Notes under the pieces: model-generated
What the model was told of the DNA's origin: nothing
Databases searched by the model: none
What the model saw: only the letters and a program-made list of their open reading frames with translations
Position numbers and translations under genes: made by a program
Shown here: positions 26,898 through 36,490 of the stretch, in pieces
Layout of the letters: the number at the start of each line of letters is the position of its first letter
How positions within the stretch are numbered: position 1 is the stretch's first letter
Source: Chthonomonadia bacterium
GTDB taxonomy: Bacteria; Armatimonadota; HRBIN16
Assembly (NCBI GenBank): GCA_013314755.1
Contig: JABUFA010000003.1
Span: 106,304-170,303 of the forward strand
DNA: 64,000 nt
Reading direction: 5' to 3'

Positions 26898-29540
26898 ATG
26901 ATGAAATCCTTCGGGATGGTCGGTTCAAGCAAGCGACGGTGGATAGCTTGCGTGATTGCGCTGGGACTGCTGGTAGCCACCCTGCCGGCTGCCCTGTACG
27001 CCCAGCCAAGCAATGACTTCCGCGCCGTTTACCTGAATAACGGCATCCTGTCCACAGGAGTTGGTCTGGATGGACAGGTGGGAATCGGTGGCACGAACTA
27101 CGACGCCATCGGTCGGATCACACTGGGTACGGTACAGGGAGCACGCTTCACCACCGATGACGATAACAAGCCGTTGATTTTCACCTACCCCTATCCCTGC
27201 GGAAACTTCGGCGTGGTAACGGTTCGCATCGTGACCGCCGAGGAAACGAATGACCTGATCTGGGGTAGCGACGACGGCGAATGGGTGGATGGCATTGAGC
27301 CGTTTGCCGACCGCAGCGGGCGCTATATGATTGTGGGACGCTGGCGCCACACTGATACTGGCATCCGTGTGGACCAGGTTATCGAACTGGTCGGCGCCTA
27401 TGCCCGCATCACATGGACCATTACCAACGAGGGTACGGAGACCGCTCAGGTCGGACTGCGCTTCCTGATCGACGAGGAGGTGGGCAGCGGCTTCAACGTG
27501 ACCACCCCGGATTATGTCCTGGTGCCCGGTTACTTCCCCGTTCAGAACGATTTAGACCTGCAGGGCGGACAGGTTCCGTCTTATGTGGATGCGGCGCCTC
27601 GCCGTACCATGAACGCACCTATCCTGCGCTGGCTGTTCAAGCAAAAAGACCTGACCACTCCCGACAGGGTAGTCATCAGCCAGTTCTCGCGCCTTTCGGC
27701 AAATCTGTGGGATTTCACCTCTCTGCCCGAGGCGCAGGTAACCGACCACGCTATCGCCAGCTACTGGAACCCGCGCTCCCTCGCGCCGGGCAAGTCGCAA
27801 ACCATCGTGACCATGATTGGGCTTGCGACCAGCACGAACGACCCCTCCGGGCGGTACGCGCTGGATACGGAGTCGCCCGGTGTGGTGGGGCTCGACGCTT
27901 CGGCGACCAATCAGCTGGCACCCGAAGAGTTCACTATCAGCGCGTCGGTAACCAACTACCTGTCGCTGAACTCCCTGCAGAACGTTACGTTTGAAGACGT
28001 CAGCCTGGCTATCTCGCTCCCCAGAGGGCTGGCGCTGGCGGACGGTGAGAGCATCACCAAGACCATCCCCAGCATCCTGCCGGGCGAGGTGGCGACGGTC
28101 AGCTGGCGCGTCAAGCCAACCGGCGAACGGGTAGGGGAGCTGACCTATCGCGTGTACTCTACGGTGTCGCCGGGCAGTTTGTCGAAGAGCGTTTCTCGCT
28201 CGCTCATCGTGCCGATGACGGCGAAGGTAGACCTGAAAACAGGTTTCCAGATGGTGAGCCTGCCCTTCGCCTTTGATAACACCGACCCTGCGGCGATACT
28301 GGGGCTGGAACAGGGCGAGTTCACCCTCCTGCGGTGGGATACCACCATGCGGCGCTACACGCTGGTGAACAGTATCCGACCGGGCGAGGGTTACTGGCTG
28401 CGCGTCAACGCGAATCAGACGCTGAACCTGAACGGCGCGAAGGTTGCAGGCGATGCCTTCGGCGGCACCCTGCGTCTGCCACTGCCGCAGGGGTGGGTGC
28501 AGATTGGCAACCCGTATCCCTATCCCGTGCCCATCGGGCTGATTCGCTTCATCGATACCACTCAGGGCTTCGCCATCACGTTCGCGGAAGCGGTTCAGCG
28601 CGGGCTGGTGCGCAGTGTGCTGTTCTACTACGATACCACCCCGCCGGCGGGTTACAGGGTCATCTCGCTGTACAGCGATCCCTCTGCCCCGATGATGCCG
28701 GGACTGGGCTACTGGATATACGTGGACAGCCGCAACTTGGAGATTATCTTCCCGAACGTGGTTGCGCCGGGCGCGACTATCGTCTTCCCGTCCCGATTGA
28801 GCACCGCTCCTGTGCGCTGGCAGGTGCAGTTCTCGGCACAGAGCGAGGACAGGATGGACGCGACCGCCATTATCGGAGCGGCGTCACGCGCGGCGGATGG
28901 AATCGACATGTATGATATGCCCAAGCCGCCTGCTCCTGTAGAGGAGAGCGTGCGCACGCTGTTGATTGCGCCGGACGGGCAGAACGCGCTGGCTCAGGAC
29001 ATTCGCGCCGACGGCAATCGCCGACAGGTGTGGGAGATGGTGGTTACCGCGCCGAAACCGGATAGCCCGGTAGTTCTGCGCTGGAACGGGCTTCAGAGTG
29101 TGCCTTCAACCGTGCGCCTGAAGCTGGTGGACACCGAAGCGAAAGTCACACGTGACCTGCGCAGCACGTCCTCCTACACCTTCACGGTTGGGGCTTCGGG
29201 CAGTCGGCGGTTCCAGATAGTGGCAGAGCCTCGTGGTGCGGCAGGGTTGCGTATCACCTCGTTGCGTGTGGCTCGCACGCGCGGTGGGGCGGTGGATATC
29301 AGCTACGCCCTCAGCGACAGCGCGAGCACAAAGGTGCGTATTCTGGGCGCCACAGGAAAGGTGATTCAGACCCTGCAAGCAGGAGAATCTGTCTCACGTG
29401 GCGTAACAAACCTGACGTGGAACGGGCGCGACAGTGCAGGCATCGCAGTGCCCGCAGGAACCTATCTGGTGGAAGTAACCGCCACGGCGGAGGATGGGCA
29501 GACTGCACGCGCTGTTCAACCGGTAGTGATAACGCGGTAA
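26898..29540 (+). CDS. Large secreted protein, unknown N-terminal domain, shared C-terminal module
   Basis: An 880-residue protein. The start at 26898 (ATGATG) has AGGGAGGAC in front; the upstream GTG frame at 26853 lacks it. The signal peptide ends near ALYAQ. Residues about 35-300 are beta-rich, with a pattern seen in proteins that describe a source solution or bare matrix (GVGLDGQVGIGG, ITWTITNEGTE, FLIDEEVG), but I do not recognise a named family. A CARDB/DUF11-like Ig domain follows at about 330-440 (ISASVTNYLS, LPGEVATVSWRV). Residues 445-880 are the shared module: GFQMVSLP, GWVQIGNP, GYWIYV, SRAADGID, SYTF, TWNGRDSAG and the final PVVITR. It lies 52 nt behind the subtilisin gene in the same block. 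Confidence 0.8.
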   Translation: MMKSFGMVGSSKRRWIACVIALGLLVATLPAALYAQPSNDFRAVYLNNGILSTGVGLDGQVGIGGTNYDAIGRITLGTVQGARFTTDDDNKPLIFTYPYPCGNFGVVTVRIVTAEETNDLIWGSDDGEWVDGIEPFADRSGRYMIVGRWRHTDTGIRVDQVIELVGAYARITWTITNEGTETAQVGLRFLIDEEVGSGFNVTTPDYVLVPGYFPVQNDLDLQGGQVPSYVDAAPRRTMNAPILRWLFKQKDLTTPDRVVISQFSRLSANLWDFTSLPEAQVTDHAIASYWNPRSLAPGKSQTIVTMIGLATSTNDPSGRYALDTESPGVVGLDASATNQLAPEEFTISASVTNYLSLNSLQNVTFEDVSLAISLPRGLALADGESITKTIPSILPGEVATVSWRVKPTGERVGELTYRVYSTVSPGSLSKSVSRSLIVPMTAKVDLKTGFQMVSLPFAFDNTDPAAILGLEQGEFTLLRWDTTMRRYTLVNSIRPGEGYWLRVNANQTLNLNGAKVAGDAFGGTLRLPLPQGWVQIGNPYPYPVPIGLIRFIDTTQGFAITFAEAVQRGLVRSVLFYYDTTPPAGYRVISLYSDPSAPMMPGLGYWIYVDSRNLEIIFPNVVAPGATIVFPSRLSTAPVRWQVQFSAQSEDRMDATAIIGAASRAADGIDMYDMPKPPAPVEESVRTLLIAPDGQNALAQDIRADGNRRQVWEMVVTAPKPDSPVVLRWNGLQSVPSTVRLKLVDTEAKVTRDLRSTSSYTFTVGASGSRRFQIVAEPRGAAGLRITSLRVARTRGGAVDISYALSDSASTKVRILGATGKVIQTLQAGESVSRGVTNLTWNGRDSAGIAVPAGTYLVEVTATAEDGQTARAVQPVVITR

Positions 29541-29588
29541 GCGAGGGAGGATTGGCGAAAAGAAATGTTCGAAGGAGAGAAAAGGACC

Positions 29589-32500
29589 ATGCGAAACGGG
29601 TGGAAATGGCTCGTATTGTGTTTCGCCAGCCTGTGGATGCTGACATGGGCGGTAGGGAGCTTTGCTGCCCCAAGCGTCAGCGGCACTTCGGTCCGTCCGC
29701 ACCGTGTGCTCCAGCAGGGGGCAACCGCTGATGGCTCAGTAGCCACATGGTTTGTGTTTCAAGCCACGGTGACGCCGGGTGCGGATAACGAAGTCATCCT
29801 GGGCGTGTTCTTGACCATCAATGGGGTGCCGGCATTACGGCTTGCGCCTGTCGGCGGTGGTGTCTATCGCGCTGCGATAAGGGGCGCCGATATTGGGGTA
29901 GGTACATTTAACCTGGGGGTGCTGGTACAGTGGCAGACAGACCAGCCCCAGAACCCCGCCACGGCAGCATTTGACCCTGCTACGCTGATTGTCGTCCCGC
30001 AGATTACAGACGTGCTTTCGCGCGCGAACCTGTGGCGGGTCAAGACGCTGTTCGACGACGAGGTGCTTTCGGCATCTGACCCTCTGCAGAGAGACCCGCT
30101 CCGCCCCGACCCGCTGGACACGCTGGCGCCGGATGATGGTTCCAGCTCCACTCGTTATCGCTTCCGCGTGCTCTACCGGCATCCGTACGGCATCCCGCCG
30201 CAGCCGATTTATGAGTCGTTTAACATGGATGGTACCACCGGGAGCTTCACCTATGGATTTGTCTCGGATACTTTTATGCCACCACCACCCTTTACCGCTG
30301 TGCCTCATGCTACCCCGGTGTGGGGCACGGGAAAGGTGGAAAACAATGACTTTGGTGGAGTGTACCTCTATATCGACGGTGAGCCCCACTGGATGGTGCC
30401 TGTTTATAAACTGGACTCGGGAGGCAACCCCATCCCGCTGGGAAGCCTGACACCCCAGGACTTCCAGAACGGTGTAGTATACGAGTACGTGTGGGAACCT
30501 ACCCACTACGAGAGCCAGTCGGGAGATACACGCTACGGCTTGCCTTACAAATATGGACGCCCCACGGATAATGCCTTCAGGGTGGGGGCGTACGGCGCGC
30601 ATGGTTACGATTTCCGGGCGGGAGTAGACCACTTCCCCACCGAAATCAGCCAGCCAGCCGTGTTTGCTCCGGGCAATCCTTTCCAGGATCCGGGTTACCC
30701 GCTGAACTCGGCACAGCATCCGGTCATCACGCCCGTGCTCAACGGCTTCCGTTCCATGTTCCAGCCGAACTTCCTGCATCTGGGCACGGTGCGTAAAGCC
30801 GCCGGCGATACGACGGTCTTCTGGAACCCTGATCAGCAACTGCCCAACGGACCGTTCCATCCGCAGCCCGGTCCCACCGCTCCGGGCACGCAGTCCTTCC
30901 CGGTGGCGATGGGCACGGAAGACACGGTGTTCGAGTTCCGCATCGGCTATCAGGGCGACAGAGACCCGGCATACATCAAGGTCTTTATCAGCAACGACTA
31001 CACAGGCGAGAGCTATCCGATACAGCTCACCATGCAGCCCGAAAACCCGGCGCAGACCAACCCGGGTGTGTATGTGGCTCGCACTCGCCTGCCTCGCGGA
31101 CCGCACACCTATTACTTTGAGGCGAACGACGGCACCCGCACGGTGCGCTTCCCGGTGCGTCCGCTGGATGACCCGGTTCTGCCCGCTGGGGGTATCCATA
31201 CGAAGGGACGAAACTTCTTCATGGGACCCTTCGTGAACACCAAGGCGGTGCTCTCGGACTACTCGGTGACCCCGGCAACGGGCAAACAGGGCACGAACTT
31301 CGTTTTCCGGGTGAAGTACACCGACCCGAACAATCAGCGCCCCGTGCGCGCACGCCTGCATCTGCAGCTGCGTGATGACCCCGCACCGCGCGGAACATGG
31401 GTCACCGTGAATATGGTGCGCGAGAGCCCGGATACGGTGCAGTACTCGGAAGGGGTGGTATACAAATTCGACACCTCCTCTGACCCGAGCATCGTGCTTC
31501 AGCCGGGCACCAGGCACTACTACTTTGAGTTCGTGGACAACTGGGGCGACCCATACGACCCCAACACTCTGCTGGAGGGCGAGACCACTCTCTTGCCCGC
31601 TAACGCCACCACCGACCCGAACGACGACGCGAACAAGGTGGTGTTGGAGAACACTATCGCCGGACCGATTGTGGTGGATAACAAACAGCCGTATCTGGTC
31701 AAGCCTGCTACCGCAGTCGGCACGGATGTCAGCTGGGCGCCCGACCCGGCGGACGTTGGTGGTGACTACCTGGCGTCGGATACGTTCCAGAACACGGCAA
31801 CATCGTTCACCTTCCGAACGAAGTACGTGGACAAGAACAACGACGCGCCAACCTTCATCAAGGTGCAATATCGCAATACCGCCGACCCGGGCAGTGTGTT
31901 CGAGCGTGACCTGAGCATCGCACCCGGCAGCGGCACGCTGTACTCCGACGGTGTGGTATATCAGGTAACGGGCATCAAACTGCCTGTTGGACAGACGGAG
32001 TTCCGCTTCACCAGCTCGGATGGCACGGTGGTGGTTACTACCGACTGGCAGGCGGGTCCGAATGTGGTCGCAAACACTGCGCCGGTGCTGGAGGAGCCTG
32101 CAGGTGGAACCGTGACCCCCACCAGCGGCGACCAGGGTACCCTGTACACCTTCCGAGTTATCTACAAGGATGTGGAAGGTCAGGCGCCTGTGTCCGCGAA
32201 CGGAGGCTTCATCCGGGTGTGGATTGACGGCACCGAGTACGATATGGTGCCCAACGGCACGCCCGATTACGTCAACGGTGCGGTCTTTGAGTACGCGACC
32301 ACGTTGGGAGCCGAGCCTGCTGTGCATCAGTACCACTTTGTGGCATCGGATGGCGGCAACACAGTGCGTCTGCCGACCACGGGTGAGTTCAGCGGACCCA
32401 ACGTGAACGACTTCAATAAGCTCTCCAACCCGCGCGTTACCATCACGCCTGCGGGCAACAACGAACCGCGCGGGCGCAGTGATGCCGTGTATGCGTTCCA

Positions 32501-35500
32501 GATAACCTTCACCAACCCCAGCGGCACGCCGCCGGTGGGCAACATCGAGGTGCTGGTGGATGGAACGCCATACGTGCTGAACGAGACCATTCCCGCCAGC
32601 CCGACACCGACAGACTTCCGCAACGGCGTGACATACAGCCTGTCGTTGAATGCACCTGCAGCGCCGATGACGCCCGGACAGCACAGATTCCAGTTCCGCT
32701 TCCAGAACGGCGCGTTCTCGACCTCTGTGCAGAACGTGGCGGTGAACCACAAGCCTGTGCTGTCGAGCAACAAGGTGACGACGGATGGTAGCACGGCAAC
32801 CACGCAGGTCTCTAAGGTTGCTCGCCCCATCTTTGTGGTCACCTATCAGGATGCGGATAACGATGCGCCCAAGTTCGTGAAGCTGTTCATTGATGACGAC
32901 ACGACGGGCGTGAACATGATCTCCACGGGCGGCACGAACTACCGTGCGGGTGTTATCTACCGCTACCAGACGCCTGCTCCGCTGGCGATTGGCAACCACA
33001 CCTATCGCATCGCGGCGCAGGATGCTGACCCGTTTGCGGAGGACGCCGCCGAGGTGAACGGCGCCTTTGAGGTGCTCAACCTGAAGCCAATTCTGAGCAA
33101 CGGCACGGTAACGCCTGCGACTGGCTCGCACAACGCGGCGTTTACCTACAGCGTGAAATATACCGATGGCGACGGCGATGCCCCTGCCTATGTGCGGGTG
33201 CGCATCCTGAAGCCGGATAGCACCGAGCAGGTACTGAACCTGACCGGTTCGGGTGATTACACGCAGGGCGTGACCTTCACCGGAACCATTCCGGCAAACT
33301 CGCGCCTCCTGCTCGGCAACTACCAGTTCCGATTTGAGGCGAATGATGGCACGGTGGACGCCGACCCGCTGTTGGGCGACGGACCAACCGTGACGAACGA
33401 TAAGCCCGTTCTCAGCAACGGCTCGGTGGTTCCGGTGCGCGAGTCGGGAAGGGCGGCGTTCCGCTACTCGGTGACCTACAAGGATGCGGACGGCGACGCA
33501 CCGACCTTCGTGCGGGTGGCGATTATTCAGCCCGATAACACCGAGACCACGCTGGATATGACCGGAGCGGGAACCGACTACGTGAACGGTGTCATCTTCA
33601 CAGCGGATGTGCCGGCGAATTCGAACCTCGCTCCGGGCAACTATGGCTTCCGGTTCGAGGCGAACGACGGTTACGAGAACGCCGACCCGCTGACCGGCAC
33701 CGGTCCGCAGGTGAACAACCCGCCGCAGCTGGTCAACCCGCGCGTGACGCCGACCTCTGGCAAACTCAGCACCGAGTTCGTGTATGAAGTGACATACATG
33801 GACGCGGATAACGATGCGCCGAGGGCGTTCACCGGCACTCCGGGCGGCGAGGTGCAAATCAATATCGACGGCACCTGGTACGCCATGACCAGGGTCGGCA
33901 CCAGCACGAACTATGTGGCGGGCGTAACCTACCAGTTCAAGCGACGGCTGGCAGAAGGCACGCACACCTTCTCCTTCCGCGCACAGGACCAGTTCGATGC
34001 AGCGGTCGGTCCGGGCACTACCACACAGACCGGTCCTACCGTCAACAGGGCGAGCATCACGCTCAACGCGCCAACCGGCACCGCCGTTCTGGGACAGCCG
34101 GTCACGCTGACCGGACAGCTCACCCTGTCTGGAAGCGCAACGGTGAACGCCGTCGTGCAGGTGACGATTTCGCCACCCGTAGGCACCGGCGAGATCAAGA
34201 CCGTGAACACCGCTTCGGACGGCTCGTTCTCGGTGCAGTTCACGCCGAGAGTTACTGGTACGTGGTCCGCCTTCGCCTCGTGGGCAGGCAATGACGAGTA
34301 CGATGGCGTGAACAGCACGCCGGTCACGATACAGGTGCAGGGTGCAACCTTCACCATCCAGCCGGGCATCAGCATGATTTCTATCCCGCTGGTGCCTCCG
34401 TCCAGCGACCCCGACTTCCTGTTCGGGTTTGATACGACCACCATCAACCTCATCCGCTGGTCGCCGCTGGCGAACCGCTACGTGAGTGGCGGCAACGTGG
34501 TGGCTCAGGCGGGTGCGGGTTACTGGGTGCGCACTACGACCGCGCGCACGGTATCGCCGGTGGGTACGCTGGCGGACCAGACCCAGCCGTTCTCCATCCA
34601 GCTGGTGCAGGGATGGAACATGATAGGCTCGGTGTATCTCCAGCCGACCCTGCTGGGCGCGGCGCAGGTGCGCGTAGCCGGTCAGGTGATGACGCTGGCT
34701 GAGGCAGCGCGGAGAGGTCTGGTGCGCGATTACGCATGGCGCTATGACCCGGTAGACCGCGCCTACAAGCTGGTGAGCGCAGGCGAGAACCTCCAGCCGT
34801 TCGTTGGATACTGGATCCGCGCTCTGGTGGATGCCGAGCTGATACTCAATCCGCCCGGAAGTCGTTCCGCCGGCGGCACGCAGATTACCCGCTCGGCAGC
34901 GATGAGCGAGAATGACTGGATGGTGCAGCTGGTGGCTCGCGCAGGTGATAGCGTGGACTCCAGCAACTACATCGGCGTGGCGGGCGACAGCCTGCAGATC
35001 GAGAAGCCTGCACCGCTGGAGGGCTACGTGCACGTGCAGTTGCGCTCGCCGGAGAGCGACGCACCGCTGGCAGTGGACGTGCGACGCAGCGGCGGCGCGA
35101 AGCAGGTGTACACCTTCGAGGTGCTGACCGACATGCCGAACACGCCAGTGACCCTCTCGTGGCCCAACGTGGCGAAGATCAGCCGCAAGTACGAGATGGT
35201 GCTGGTGGATCTGGATGCCAACGTGCGGCGCGTGCTGACCTCGCTACCGTCCTACACCTATAACAGCGGTGCGAACGGCGGCACTCGCCGGTTCCAGATA
35301 ATCGTCCAGCCTCGCATGCACACGACCGCCGTCATCAGCAATGTGCGTGTGGCGCAGACCCGTGCGGCAGGCGCCAGCCGGGTGCAAATCGCCTACACGC
35401 TCAACACCGAAGCGTCGGTGGCGGTGCAGATTACCGATGCGAGCGGTAAGCCGATACGCGCTCTGCAGGCTGGACAGGCGGCTGGGCGCGGCGTGAATAG

Positions 35501-35630
35501 CATCACGTGGGACGGTCGGAACAGCGCGGGCGTGGCGGTTCCGGCAGGTGCTTACATGGTGAAGATAACCGCCACGACGGAAGATGGACAGACCGCCAGC
35601 GTGGTTCAGCCGATTGTCCTGACGAGGTAA
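29589..35630 (+). CDS. 2013-residue surface repeat protein with shared C-terminal module
   Basis: The start at 29589 follows GGAGAGAAAAGG. The signal peptide ends near SFAAP. From about residue 450 to 1480 the protein is built of about nine related Ig/cadherin-like units of roughly 105-120 residues, each with a strand such as YSVKYTDGDGDAPAYVRV, YSVTYKDADGDAPTFVRV or YEVTYMDADNDAPRAF, and a later (H/Y/F)-x-FRFEANDG strand. Units nearer the C-terminus are most alike, suggesting recent duplication. A Big_3-like Ig domain (about 1490-1585) leads into the shared C-terminal module (about 1588-2013): SMISIP, GWNMIGS, GYWIR, SYTYNSG, TWDGRNSAG, final PIVLTR. The acidic DADGDAP loops could bind calcium. 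Probably an extended stalk or adhesin; that is inference. Confidence 0.82.
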   Translation: MRNGWKWLVLCFASLWMLTWAVGSFAAPSVSGTSVRPHRVLQQGATADGSVATWFVFQATVTPGADNEVILGVFLTINGVPALRLAPVGGGVYRAAIRGADIGVGTFNLGVLVQWQTDQPQNPATAAFDPATLIVVPQITDVLSRANLWRVKTLFDDEVLSASDPLQRDPLRPDPLDTLAPDDGSSSTRYRFRVLYRHPYGIPPQPIYESFNMDGTTGSFTYGFVSDTFMPPPPFTAVPHATPVWGTGKVENNDFGGVYLYIDGEPHWMVPVYKLDSGGNPIPLGSLTPQDFQNGVVYEYVWEPTHYESQSGDTRYGLPYKYGRPTDNAFRVGAYGAHGYDFRAGVDHFPTEISQPAVFAPGNPFQDPGYPLNSAQHPVITPVLNGFRSMFQPNFLHLGTVRKAAGDTTVFWNPDQQLPNGPFHPQPGPTAPGTQSFPVAMGTEDTVFEFRIGYQGDRDPAYIKVFISNDYTGESYPIQLTMQPENPAQTNPGVYVARTRLPRGPHTYYFEANDGTRTVRFPVRPLDDPVLPAGGIHTKGRNFFMGPFVNTKAVLSDYSVTPATGKQGTNFVFRVKYTDPNNQRPVRARLHLQLRDDPAPRGTWVTVNMVRESPDTVQYSEGVVYKFDTSSDPSIVLQPGTRHYYFEFVDNWGDPYDPNTLLEGETTLLPANATTDPNDDANKVVLENTIAGPIVVDNKQPYLVKPATAVGTDVSWAPDPADVGGDYLASDTFQNTATSFTFRTKYVDKNNDAPTFIKVQYRNTADPGSVFERDLSIAPGSGTLYSDGVVYQVTGIKLPVGQTEFRFTSSDGTVVVTTDWQAGPNVVANTAPVLEEPAGGTVTPTSGDQGTLYTFRVIYKDVEGQAPVSANGGFIRVWIDGTEYDMVPNGTPDYVNGAVFEYATTLGAEPAVHQYHFVASDGGNTVRLPTTGEFSGPNVNDFNKLSNPRVTITPAGNNEPRGRSDAVYAFQITFTNPSGTPPVGNIEVLVDGTPYVLNETIPASPTPTDFRNGVTYSLSLNAPAAPMTPGQHRFQFRFQNGAFSTSVQNVAVNHKPVLSSNKVTTDGSTATTQVSKVARPIFVVTYQDADNDAPKFVKLFIDDDTTGVNMISTGGTNYRAGVIYRYQTPAPLAIGNHTYRIAAQDADPFAEDAAEVNGAFEVLNLKPILSNGTVTPATGSHNAAFTYSVKYTDGDGDAPAYVRVRILKPDSTEQVLNLTGSGDYTQGVTFTGTIPANSRLLLGNYQFRFEANDGTVDADPLLGDGPTVTNDKPVLSNGSVVPVRESGRAAFRYSVTYKDADGDAPTFVRVAIIQPDNTETTLDMTGAGTDYVNGVIFTADVPANSNLAPGNYGFRFEANDGYENADPLTGTGPQVNNPPQLVNPRVTPTSGKLSTEFVYEVTYMDADNDAPRAFTGTPGGEVQINIDGTWYAMTRVGTSTNYVAGVTYQFKRRLAEGTHTFSFRAQDQFDAAVGPGTTTQTGPTVNRASITLNAPTGTAVLGQPVTLTGQLTLSGSATVNAVVQVTISPPVGTGEIKTVNTASDGSFSVQFTPRVTGTWSAFASWAGNDEYDGVNSTPVTIQVQGATFTIQPGISMISIPLVPPSSDPDFLFGFDTTTINLIRWSPLANRYVSGGNVVAQAGAGYWVRTTTARTVSPVGTLADQTQPFSIQLVQGWNMIGSVYLQPTLLGAAQVRVAGQVMTLAEAARRGLVRDYAWRYDPVDRAYKLVSAGENLQPFVGYWIRALVDAELILNPPGSRSAGGTQITRSAAMSENDWMVQLVARAGDSVDSSNYIGVAGDSLQIEKPAPLEGYVHVQLRSPESDAPLAVDVRRSGGAKQVYTFEVLTDMPNTPVTLSWPNVAKISRKYEMVLVDLDANVRRVLTSLPSYTYNSGANGGTRRFQIIVQPRMHTTAVISNVRVAQTRAAGASRVQIAYTLNTEASVAVQITDASGKPIRALQAGQAAGRGVNSITWDGRNSAGVAVPAGAYMVKITATTEDGQTASVVQPIVLTR

Positions 35631-35639
35631 ATCGGGGAG

Positions 35640-35663
35640 GGGCTTCCCGGTAGCGGGAAGCCC
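35640..35663 (+). terminator. Hairpin after the 2013-residue gene
   Basis: GGGCTTCCCG and CGGGAAGCCC pair perfectly around GTAG, 9 nt after the stop codon, followed by CCTTGC. It has only a short T run, so it may reduce rather than end transcription into the next gene. Confidence 0.6.
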
Positions 35664-35707
35664 CCTTGCAAGTATTCTGAGAGCACGATGAGGAGGTTTA
35701 CGAAGCA

Positions 35708-36481
35708 ATGAATCCTTTCCGACGGGCATCCGTGCGGATGTGGACGGCGCGAGCAGTGGTTTGCGCGATGCTGTCGCCGATTCTGTTTAGCCCCGCCGTG
35801 GCGGTGGCTGGGCAGGGCAAGCCTCTGCCCCCGACGGTACTGGTTCTGCCTTTCGCGCCCTCTCAGCAGATTGAGGCAGCAGTGCCGGCAGGCATTGGCA
35901 CGAGCCTGACCCGCGCGGTGACGGCAAGCCTCCGAGGTACGGGCAGGTTTGACGTGGTGCAGTTCAGCGCAAACAGCGCACCGATACAGCGAGCGGTGGA
36001 AGAGGGGCGCTTGCGCGTGCCAGACATCACACCGCCTTTTGAAGATGTGGACCTGTCGGTGCGGGTAGCGCGTGAAATCGGCACGCAGTATGCGCTGGCT
36101 GGCGTCATCGAAGATTACAGCTACGATGCCGGCGCACACAAAGCCTCTCTGTCGGTGTCGGTGCAGTGGATAGACGTCAAGAGCGGACGCGCTCTCAAGA
36201 CGGTGGCTATCTCCGGCGAGGCAACAGGAACGGCTACCAGCACCCAGGACGAAGTAAACGCCAAAGCGGTTTCCGACGTGGTAAACCGTGCTTTGCAGGA
36301 GCTGGCGATTGGAGAGGTTAGCGTGGTTCAGCCGAGCGCGGTGCCGGTGAAGAAGACCGAGGTCAAGCGCAAGTCCAATGTCGGATGGATTGTGCTGGGA
36401 CTGGGCTTGATTGCGGCACTGGCATCGGGTGCACGGGGTGGCGGCGCCGGACTGGATACTCCTCCTCCACCTCCGCAGTAA
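35708..36481 (+). CDS. Small CsgG/TolB-N-like periplasmic protein with C-terminal membrane helix
   Basis: A 257-residue protein with ribosome site GAGGAGG and a signal peptide ending near AVAGQ. Residues about 38-200 resemble the TolB-N/CsgG/LpoB superfamily: PTVLVLPFAP, LTRAVTASLRGTGRFDVVQF, AREIGTQYALAGVIEDYSYD and IDVKSGRALKTVAISG. A hydrophobic helix at about 222-240 (VGWIVLGLGLIAALASGA) is followed by a short Gly/Pro tail. The same order of a beta-alpha domain, a basic segment and a helix is found in the 591-residue protein at 22035, so the two are probably distant paralogues bracketing the giant genes. No lipobox. It is followed after 9 nt by the outer-membrane barrel gene, and the pair is likely co-expressed. 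Confidence 0.72.
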   Translation: MNPFRRASVRMWTARAVVCAMLSPILFSPAVAVAGQGKPLPPTVLVLPFAPSQQIEAAVPAGIGTSLTRAVTASLRGTGRFDVVQFSANSAPIQRAVEEGRLRVPDITPPFEDVDLSVRVAREIGTQYALAGVIEDYSYDAGAHKASLSVSVQWIDVKSGRALKTVAISGEATGTATSTQDEVNAKAVSDVVNRALQELAIGEVSVVQPSAVPVKKTEVKRKSNVGWIVLGLGLIAALASGARGGGAGLDTPPPPPQ

Positions 36482-36490
36482 GAGAGGCGA

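Noticed and set aside
29835..35033. A 1732-codon open frame on the minus strand opposite the 2013-residue gene
   Set aside because: It has no signal, no ribosome site and low-complexity Arg/His-rich sequence. It exists because GC-rich codon use on the plus strand leaves few stops on the other.
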